Assembly: GCA_039029135.1 (NCBI GenBank)
Contig: JBCCGT010000042.1
Coordinates: 1-27,899 of the forward strand
Length of the DNA stretch: 27,899 nt
Direction: 5' to 3'
Source of the DNA: JALZVT01 sp039029135
GTDB lineage: Bacteria > Pseudomonadota > Gammaproteobacteria > Pseudomonadales > Azotimanducaceae
Below are positions 22,745-27,899 of this stretch, piece after piece. A model generated the notes under the pieces. It ran no database searches, was not told the origin of the DNA, and saw only the letters and a list, made by a program, of their open reading frames with translations. The translations under genes and the position numbers were made by a program. Each line of letters begins with the position of its first letter. Within the stretch, counting starts at the first letter, position 1.

Positions 22745-23731
22745 ATGACCCAGCGCCAATTCCCGACCACCCGCATGCGGCGCAATCGCCGCCACGAGTT
22801 CCTCCGTCGCCTGGTGCGCGAGAACGCGCTCGCGACCGACGACCTGATCTACCCGATGTTCGTCGTCGACGGTCACAACGAGCGCCAGGCCGTGCAGTCC
22901 ATGCCGGGCATCGAGCGCCTGTCCGTTGACCTGCTGGTGGCCGAGGCCGCGCGTGCCTATGAGCTGGGGATACCGGTCGTGGCGCTGTTCCCGCAGCTCG
23001 AGCCCAGCCTGCGCACGCCCGACGGCGTCGAGGCGTGGAACGAGCAGGGGCTGATCGCCAAAGCGGTGCGCGCGCTGAAGCGCGACGTGCCCGATCTCGG
23101 CATCATCACCGATGCGGCGCTGGACCCGTACACGTCGCACGGCCAGGACGGCGTGCTGGACAGCTCGGGTTATGTGCTGAACGACGAGACGGTCGCGGCC
23201 CTGCAGCGCCAGGCGGCGGTGTGTGCGGCGGCGGGCGCCGACATCATCGCGCCCTCGGACATGATGGACGGTCGCGTCGGCGCGATCCGCGCCAGCCTCG
23301 ACGAGCGCGGCTTCATCAACGTCGCGATCATGGCCTATTCCGCCAAGTACGCGTCCAGCTACTACGGCCCATTCCGCGAGGCCGTCGGCTCCGATCAGAC
23401 GCTGGGCGGCGGCGACAAGTACAGCTATCAGATGGATCCCGCCAATACCGACGAGGCGATTGCCGAGGTCAAACTCGACATCGACGAGGGCGCGGACATG
23501 GTCATGGTTAAGCCCGGCATGCCGTATCTCGACATCGTGCGCCGGGTGAAGACCGAGCTGGGCGTGCCAACCTTCGTCTATCAGGTTAGCGGCGAGTACG
23601 CGATGCACATGGCCGCGATCGAGAACGGCTGGCTGTCGGAGGCCGTGATCGCGGAGAGCCTGCTGTGCATGAAGCGCGCGGGGGCCGACGGCATCCTGAC
23701 CTATTTCGCGAAGCAGCTGCTTGAGGACTGA
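22745..23731 (+). CDS. hemB: Delta-aminolevulinic acid dehydratase (porphobilinogen synthase)
   Basis: A 328-residue cytoplasmic enzyme joining two 5-aminolevulinate molecules into porphobilinogen in heme synthesis. The two Schiff-base lysines are K201 in MAYSAKYASSYYGPF and K256 in MVMVKPGMPY. The metal-site segment DAALDPYTSHGQDGVLD (123-139) lacks the three zinc-binding cysteines seen in E. coli and animal enzymes and has D and A in their place, like the magnesium-type enzyme of Pseudomonas. The N-terminal arm (RMRRNRRHEFLRRLV) needed for octamer assembly is present. The ATG has a GAGG site 6 bases upstream. It is followed 29 bp later by the convergent ppx gene. Confidence 0.97.
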   Translation: MTQRQFPTTRMRRNRRHEFLRRLVRENALATDDLIYPMFVVDGHNERQAVQSMPGIERLSVDLLVAEAARAYELGIPVVALFPQLEPSLRTPDGVEAWNEQGLIAKAVRALKRDVPDLGIITDAALDPYTSHGQDGVLDSSGYVLNDETVAALQRQAAVCAAAGADIIAPSDMMDGRVGAIRASLDERGFINVAIMAYSAKYASSYYGPFREAVGSDQTLGGGDKYSYQMDPANTDEAIAEVKLDIDEGADMVMVKPGMPYLDIVRRVKTELGVPTFVYQVSGEYAMHMAAIENGWLSEAVIAESLLCMKRAGADGILTYFAKQLLED

Positions 23732-23732
23732 C

Positions 23733-23751
23733 GGACTCGGGAACAGAGTCC
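23733..23751. terminator. Stem-loop between convergent hemB and ppx
   Basis: GGACTC (23733-23738) pairs with GAGTCC (23746-23751) around a 7-base loop and fills the 29-bp gap between the stop codons of hemB and ppx. It is suited to act from both sides. There is no U-run. Confidence 0.4.
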
Positions 23752-23760
23752 AGGAACGGC

Positions 23761-25251
23761 TTAGGAATAAGTCAGCGCCACCGTCGCCGCCTTGACCTGA
23801 TCGATCTCGGTGTTCAGCTCGCGGCGCGACAGCGCGTGCTCGTCCAGCCAGGCGTTCGGCAGGCGAATGTGCAGGCCGCCACCGGCGGTCGATTCGGCCT
23901 CAAGCGCCTGCGGGCTGTCGGCGTCGAAGCGCGAGCGCTCCAGCACGACGGCCACGCGCAGCAGCGCAGCCAGGCGCATCAGGCGCAGACCGTGGACGGC
24001 CTCGAACTGACCGAAGGCAAGCGCCGGAAACCCCCGCCGATGACCGCGCACCAGCAGCGATAGCTCCCACTGCTCCTGGCGAGAGAAGCCGCGCAGCGCG
24101 CTGTTGTTGATGATGTAGGAGCCGTGGCGGTGATAGTGCCGGGCGCCGACCTGCAGACCGATCTCGTGCACCTCGCTCGCCCAGCCGAGCAGGCGGCGAT
24201 ACTCCTCCGAGCGACCGAACCAGGCCTCGGCGGTGGCCGCCCACAGACGATCGGCCGTCTGCCGCACGCGCCGCACCTGCTGCGCATCGACGCCGAACCG
24301 CGCGCCGAGATCGCGCACCGAGCGCCACTGCACGTCCTCGACCCGGCGCTGCACGCCGTCGTACAGCATGCCCTCCTGCATGGACGCGTCCACAAAGCGC
24401 AGGCGCTCTATGCCCAGCGCATCGAACAGCGCGCTCATGAGCGCGACGCCGGCCGGGAAGATATCGACCCGATCGGGGGCCAGCCCAGGCAAGCCCACCC
24501 CGGGCACCCAGCGCTGATCGCAGACCGCGGCGCGCAGCTCGCGCAGGCTGGCGGCGTTCAGCTCGCCGGGCGAGGCCCAGCCGTTCGCGTCCGCCACGGC
24601 GCAAAGTGATTCGGCGGTGCCCGAGGTGCCGATGACCTCGACCGCGGGTTCGAGCACGAACTCGCGCTGCGACAGCAGCTCGCGCAGTCGGCTGCCGGCG
24701 TAGCCGCGCGCGCGCTCCAGCGCCAGATCCGAGATCGTGTCGTCGGGGAAGAAGGCTTCCGTGTGCGCGACGCAGCCGATGTCGATCGACCCCGTCACGC
24801 TCGGCGCGAAGCCCTCGCCCAGCGCGAGCTCGGTGCTGCCGCCGCCGACGTCGATCACCAGCCGCTTGTTGGTGCTGACCGGCACGTGGCGCATGACGCC
24901 GCCGTAGATCAGCCGGGCCTCTTCATCGCCGCTGATCACCTGTATCGGCACATTCAGCAGCTCTTCGGCGGCGTCGACAAACTCGGCGCTGTTCGATCCC
25001 TGCCGCAGCGCCTGGGTGCCGCAGACGCGAATGTCCTGCCGCTCGACCGCCACCAGTCGCTGCCGATAGCTGCGCATGCATTCCAGTCCGCGTTCGATCG
25101 CGGCGCCGTCCAGGCGGCCGTCGCTGAAACCGCGCAGTAGCTGAACGCGATCTTTGAGGCGTTCGCGCACCAGCAGCTGGCCGTCGCGCGCCTCGGCGAT
25201 CAGCACTTTGAAACTGTTGGACCCGAGGTCGAGTACGGCTTTCGCAACCAA
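23761..25251 (-). CDS. ppx: Exopolyphosphatase (Ppx/GppA family)
   Basis: About 496 residues. The actin-like ATPase fold has its phosphate-1 motif LDLGSNSFKVLIAEA at the N-terminus, the conserved SGDEEARLIYGGV, and the phosphate-2 motif VIDVGGGSTELALGEG. The C-terminal HD-type domain shows EVHEIGLQVGARHYHRHGSYIINNS, followed by GHRRGF. It removes terminal phosphate from polyphosphate, or from pppGpp in GppA enzymes. Position next to trxA-rho, as in Pseudomonas, favours Ppx. I prefer TTG at 25251 as start because GAGGAA lies 6 bases before it; GTG at 25278 would add nine residues and has no such site. The usual partner ppk is not beside it. It is divergent from trxA. Confidence 0.93.
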   Translation of the reverse strand: MVAKAVLDLGSNSFKVLIAEARDGQLLVRERLKDRVQLLRGFSDGRLDGAAIERGLECMRSYRQRLVAVERQDIRVCGTQALRQGSNSAEFVDAAEELLNVPIQVISGDEEARLIYGGVMRHVPVSTNKRLVIDVGGGSTELALGEGFAPSVTGSIDIGCVAHTEAFFPDDTISDLALERARGYAGSRLRELLSQREFVLEPAVEVIGTSGTAESLCAVADANGWASPGELNAASLRELRAAVCDQRWVPGVGLPGLAPDRVDIFPAGVALMSALFDALGIERLRFVDASMQEGMLYDGVQRRVEDVQWRSVRDLGARFGVDAQQVRRVRQTADRLWAATAEAWFGRSEEYRRLLGWASEVHEIGLQVGARHYHRHGSYIINNSALRGFSRQEQWELSLLVRGHRRGFPALAFGQFEAVHGLRLMRLAALLRVAVVLERSRFDADSPQALEAESTAGGGLHIRLPNAWLDEHALSRRELNTEIDQVKAATVALTYS

Positions 25252-25333
25252 GCTGTGTTCCTCATAGCGCGCCCGCACCAGACTCGGCGGACGTTGCTAC
25301 CCCGACAATCCGGCCCTCGCCCGGCGTCCGGCC

Positions 25334-25349
25334 AGCATATCGATATGCT
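25334..25349. promoter_or_regulatory. 16-bp perfect palindrome in the ppx-trxA divergent region
   Basis: AGCATATCGATATGCT is a perfect two-fold palindrome placed between the divergent ppx and trxA starts, 82 bp from the former and 134 bp from the latter. It has the size and position of an operator. No known binding protein is recognised. Confidence 0.4.
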
Positions 25350-25359
25350 CGCAGACGAC

Positions 25360-25391
25360 TTGAATCACTCCGGGCGCATCCCCACTATTAT
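25360..25391 (+). promoter_or_regulatory. Weak candidate trxA promoter
   Basis: TTGAAT (25360-25365) and TATTAT (25386-25391) resemble -35 and -10 hexamers, but the 20-base spacing is longer than usual. The TATTAT element alone is the stronger part. Initiation near 25398 would give a leader of about 85 nt containing the A/C-rich repeats. Confidence 0.25.
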
Positions 25392-25427
25392 ATCTTCGAC
25401 GCCGACGCGCCCTGTGCGCCGGGTCGC

Positions 25428-25472
25428 GCAAAGACACGCAGACAGCAAAGACACGCAGACAACACGCAGACA
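25428..25472 (+). repeat. A/C-rich tandem direct repeats in the trxA leader
   Basis: GCAAAGACACGCAGACA occurs twice in perfect tandem (25428-25444 and 25445-25461), followed by a partial third unit ACACGCAGACA (25462-25472). The last unit abuts the trxA ribosome binding site AGAGG. The tract contains no T and should stay single-stranded in the mRNA. Confidence 0.85.
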
Positions 25473-25483
25473 AGAGGTGCCGC

Positions 25484-25810
25484 ATGAGCGACAACATCAC
25501 CCACACCACCGATGATGCCTTCGGCGCCGACGTGCTCGAAGCCGAGCTGCCGGTGCTCGTCGACTACTGGGCAGAGTGGTGCGGCCCCTGCAAGATGATC
25601 GCGCCGATTCTGGATGAGATCGCAGGCGAGTACACCGACAAGGTGAAGGTCTGCAAGATGGACATCGACGCCAACAAGCAGACGCCGCAGAAGTACGGCA
25701 TCCGCGGCATACCGACCCTGATGCTGTTCAAGAACGGCGAGCTGCAGGCCACCAAGGTCGGCGCGCTGTCGAAGTCCCAGCTGGCCGAGTTTCTCGACGC
25801 CAACGCCTGA
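25484..25810 (+). CDS. trxA: Thioredoxin 1
   Basis: A 108-residue thioredoxin, the usual length. The redox site is WCGPC, with C33 and C36; the cis-proline is P77 in RGIPTLMLF; the buried aspartate side is VDYWAEW. One additional cysteine, C57, is present. It reduces protein disulfides in the cytoplasm and is recharged by thioredoxin reductase. The ATG has an AGAGG site 6 bases upstream. Lying directly before rho as in E. coli and Pseudomonas, it anchors the taxonomic reading of this region. Its leader holds A/C-rich tandem repeats. Confidence 0.97.
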   Translation: MSDNITHTTDDAFGADVLEAELPVLVDYWAEWCGPCKMIAPILDEIAGEYTDKVKVCKMDIDANKQTPQKYGIRGIPTLMLFKNGELQATKVGALSKSQLAEFLDANA

Positions 25811-25868
25811 GCGCTGACCGACAAACGGCCGTTCCACGGGTCGCTGCTGCGGCCCTTGACCGGGCTCC

Positions 25869-25899
25869 AAGCGCCGTCAGACCCCACTTGACGGCGCTT
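25869..25899 (+). terminator. 11-bp stem-loop between trxA and rho
   Basis: AAGCGCCGTCA (25869-25879) and TGACGGCGCTT (25889-25899) are perfect complements around a 9-base loop, 58 bases after trxA. It is the strongest hairpin in the window. It lacks a following U-run. Its 3' arm overlaps the TTGACG of the candidate rho promoter, so it could also be an operator. Confidence 0.5.
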
Positions 25900-25915
25900 A
25901 ACCATTGACTACACT
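25888..25915 (+). promoter_or_regulatory. Candidate rho promoter
   Basis: TTGACG (25888-25893) and TACACT (25910-25915), 16 bases apart, make a good sigma-70-type match. Start near 25922 would give a leader of about 575 nt, long enough for attenuation. The -35 element lies in the 3' arm of the 11-bp stem-loop. Confidence 0.4.
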
Positions 25916-26327
25916 AGGAATGTCGCGTGCCCTTCGCGACTCGTTCGATCCCCTTGTTGACCATGTCCTGACCTCGCGGGGCGCTCCAGGAGCGTAAACA
26001 CGACCGCCGACGCGCAGGCCAACCACGACACCTGCGGCCGAGGTTAAACGTCATAGGTCGAAGGTTTATCGGCAAAGGTCACCCGGATCGCCGTGACCGG
26101 CAGACGACGTCCCGATCGAACGAACCCGCTTGAGGAGAGGCAAACAGCGAAGGGGCAACAGCGCCCGGGACGTTGGATGGGGCGGCCGATAGCCAGTCGG
26201 TGACCGCAACAACAGCCGGCGCACGCACAGCGACACCTGCAACTAAAAGAACAATCAGAACAACAAGCAAAACGCACAAGAACAGCGAATAAGAAAAACG
26301 ATAGCCAGTAGGCAGGGCGAGAAACTC

Positions 26328-26501
26328 ATGCGCACGACCCCGGTCGAGCGCAACGCACAAATCAGCAGATCGCAGACTGCGATCGTCACACAACACAGCC
26401 GGCGATCGACCGGAGATACCCACACGCGGCACCCCTTCCCAGGGGCGCCCAAGCTGGCGAGAGCAGCCAGCAGCAACCAAGAGCGGAGAGACAACCCATG
26501 A
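26328..26501 (+). CDS. Putative 57-residue rho leader peptide
   Basis: An ATG with a modest GGGCGAG site 6 bases upstream opens a 57-codon frame. It runs to a TGA at 26499-26501, overlapping the rho ATG as ATGA. The product is basic and hydrophilic (many R, S, T, Q) with no recognisable domain. E. coli has a short rho leader gene (rhoL), so a leader peptide that couples translation to rho control is conceivable. The frame could equally be open by chance, since the tract is A/C-rich and T-poor, which disfavours stop codons. Confidence 0.28.
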   Translation: MRTTPVERNAQISRSQTAIVTQHSRRSTGDTHTRHPFPGAPKLARAASSNQERRDNP

Positions 26502-27757
26502 ATCTGACCGACCTGAAACGCAAGCCGATCGGCGAACTGATCGACATGGCGAAGGAACTCGGGCTAGAGAACCTCGCGCGGACGCGCAAGCAGGAAGTGA
26601 TCGCAGCGATCCTGCGCAAGCAGGCCAAGAGCGGCGAGGACATCTACGGCGACGGCACGCTGGAGATCCTGCAGGACGGATTCGGGTTTTTGCGCTCTGC
26701 CGACAGCTCCTATCTTGCCGGCCCGGACGACATCTACGTCTCTCCCAGCCAGATTCGCCGCTTCAATCTGCGCACGGGCGACAGCATCGCCGGCAAGATC
26801 CGGCCGCCGAAAGACGGCGAGCGCTACTTCGCGCTGCTGAAGGTTGACGAGATCAACTTCAGCGAACCGAACACCAAGAAACACAAGATTCTGTTCGAAA
26901 ACCTGACGCCGCTGTTCCCGAACGAGCGCATGGTGCTCGAGCGCGGCAACGGCAGCACCGAAGACATCTCCGCCCGGGTCGTCGATCTGATCGCGCCGAT
27001 CGGCAAGGGCCAGCGGGCGCTGGTTGTGTCGCCGCCGAAGGCCGGTAAGACGCTGATGCTGCAGAACATCGCGCAGTCCATCGTCGCCAACAATCCCGAC
27101 GTCGTACTGATCGTGCTGCTGATCGACGAACGTCCGGAAGAAGTCACCGAGATGCAGCGCAGCGTGCGCGGCGAGGTGGTTGCCAGCACCTTCGACGAGC
27201 CGCCCTCACGCCACGTGCAGGTCGCCGAGATGGTGATCGAAAAGGCCAAGCGTCTGGTCGAGCACCAGAAGGACGTCGTCATTCTGCTCGACTCCATCAC
27301 GCGTCTCGCGCGCGCCTACAACACGATCGTGCCGTCATCCGGCAAGGTCCTGACCGGTGGTGTCGACGCCCACGCGCTGGAAAGACCGAAGCGTTTCTTC
27401 GGTGCGGCGCGCAACATCGAAGAGGGCGGCAGCCTGACCATCGTCGCGACCGCCTTGATCGACACCGGCTCGAAGATGGACGAGGTCATCTACGAAGAGT
27501 TCAAGGGCACGGGTAACCAGGAACTGCACCTGGAACGGAAGATCGCGGAGAAGCGCGTCTATCCCGCCATCAACATTCGCCGCAGTGCGACGCGCCGCGA
27601 AGAATTGCTGATGGGTGAGGAAGAGCTACAGCGCGTGTGGATCCTGCGCAAGCTGCTGCACGACATGGACGATCTGAACGCCATCGAGTTCATGATCGAT
27701 AAGTTGAAGGACTTCAAGACGAATGAAGAGTTCTTTAACTCGATGAAGGGGCGCTAG
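26498..27757 (+). CDS. rho: Transcription termination factor Rho
   Basis: A 419-residue hexameric RNA-dependent ATPase, the same length as the E. coli protein and very similar along its length. The N-terminal helix bundle (1-~47) is followed by the cold-shock-like RNA-binding domain (about 48-125, with DGFGFLRS and DDIYVSPSQIRRFNLRTGD). The Walker A motif is SPPKAGKT (178-185) and Walker B is VILLDSITR (D265). The Q-loop is LTGGVDAHALERPKRFFGAAR (residues 285-305, with A-H in place of A-N) and the R-loop is GTGNQELHLERK. No large insertion is seen between the RNA-binding and ATPase domains. The ATG has GGAGAG 7 bases upstream. Expression is probably autoregulated through its long leader. Confidence 0.98.
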   Translation: MNLTDLKRKPIGELIDMAKELGLENLARTRKQEVIAAILRKQAKSGEDIYGDGTLEILQDGFGFLRSADSSYLAGPDDIYVSPSQIRRFNLRTGDSIAGKIRPPKDGERYFALLKVDEINFSEPNTKKHKILFENLTPLFPNERMVLERGNGSTEDISARVVDLIAPIGKGQRALVVSPPKAGKTLMLQNIAQSIVANNPDVVLIVLLIDERPEEVTEMQRSVRGEVVASTFDEPPSRHVQVAEMVIEKAKRLVEHQKDVVILLDSITRLARAYNTIVPSSGKVLTGGVDAHALERPKRFFGAARNIEEGGSLTIVATALIDTGSKMDEVIYEEFKGTGNQELHLERKIAEKRVYPAINIRRSATRREELLMGEEELQRVWILRKLLHDMDDLNAIEFMIDKLKDFKTNEEFFNSMKGR

Positions 27758-27819
27758 CCGCCTTGAGGATCTAGGGTTCGGACTAGCCTGCGTTCAGCGG
27801 AGAGACCTGGGGTGCGGGT

Positions 27820-27899
27820 TTGGGGGGGGGGGGGGGCAGGGGAGCCCCAACACAGCCCAAAAAAAGAGCCCCCCGAGAAACCCCCCCCCCCCCCAAAAA
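27820..27899. other. Homopolymer-rich contig end of doubtful quality
   Basis: A run of 15 G (27822-27836), several short A and C runs, a run of 14 C (27881-27894) and a terminal A5 follow a normal-looking 60-bp stretch after rho. No natural feature explains this; it looks like sequencing or assembly error, so nothing should be called here. Confidence 0.7.

Larger units (their letters stand above)
25811..26497 (+). promoter_or_regulatory. Long rho leader / trxA-rho intergenic region
   Basis: 687 bp with no conventional gene. It contains the hairpin and promoter candidates described separately. The stretch 26201-26300 counts A 47, C 29, G 19, T 5, so it is poor in structure and richer in C than G, as expected of a Rho-loading (rut) region. 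Within it lie many A-R-N triplets (for example from 26241 to 26300), the kind of sequence bound by the distal face of Hfq. Further on, GATCGCA-GAC-TGCGATC (26368-26384) forms a tight 7-bp stem with a 3-base loop. In E. coli rho is autoregulated by Rho-dependent termination in its leader, so the same is likely here. Confidence 0.55.

Noticed and set aside
21956..23608. 550-codon minus-strand frame opposite the TetR gene and hemB
   Set aside because: No domain, biased composition, and it is antisense to hemB, whose catalytic residues are all intact.
25428..25472. CRISPR-like direct repeats
   Set aside because: The units are 17 bp, contiguous and without spacers, and no cas genes are present.

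Overview
This window is a high-GC, gene-dense bacterial chromosome segment (coding stretches I sampled are about two-thirds G+C). It most likely comes from a gammaproteobacterium. The right end carries hemB, ppx, trxA and rho next to one another. This matches the Pseudomonas order hemB-ppk-ppx-trxA-rho, except that ppk is absent. HemB is of the cysteine-free (magnesium) type and Rho is 419 residues, close to the E. coli protein in length and sequence. No mobile element, CRISPR array, rRNA or convincing tRNA was found, so genus and species cannot be assigned from sequence alone.

Layout. (1) 90-6322, minus strand: a likely operon of a 2-oxo acid dehydrogenase complex (E1 alpha, E1 beta, E2, acetoin- or pyruvate-dehydrogenase-like, no E3), a GPH-type sugar/cation symporter, a single-domain rhodanese and a low-GC six-cysteine exported protein. 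(2) 6323-6667: a divergent control region. (3) 6668-11177, plus strand: a DUF35 OB-fold protein paired with a thiolase-like enzyme, a CDP-alcohol phosphatidyltransferase, a nucleoside hydrolase and an overlapping MFS transporter. (4) 11123-11914, minus strand: a SAM methyltransferase whose 3' end overlaps the transporter. (5) 12081-14428, plus strand: a tightly packed run of a 64-residue membrane protein, a membrane desaturase, a GNAT acetyltransferase and an M15-peptidase-like protein. (6) 14425-18482, minus strand: a GH3 glycosidase coupled to a lipoprotein sulfatase, facing a divergent beta-barrel-like protein. (7) 19483-22612: an acyl-CoA dehydrogenase, a divergent SDR and a TetR regulator. 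(8) 22745-27757: the hemB-ppx-trxA-rho housekeeping block.

How the genes may work together. The DUF35/thiolase pair, acyl-CoA dehydrogenase and SDR are the kinds of enzymes used to shorten acyl-CoA or steroid side chains. The E1/E2 operon would feed a small 2-oxo acid or acetoin into acetyl-CoA. The GH3-sulfatase pair suggests use of a sulfated glycan or glycoside. These pathway links are inference.

The least ordinary signals are regulatory: a 16-bp element present twice in inverted orientation around the start of the TetR gene; a roughly 690-bp rho leader with an A/C-rich tract and a small frame that overlaps the rho start; and A/C-rich direct repeats just before the ribosome binding sites of trxA and the rhodanese gene. 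I did not find a clear-cut, wholly new multi-gene system. The last ~80 bases are homopolymer-rich and look like a poor contig end.
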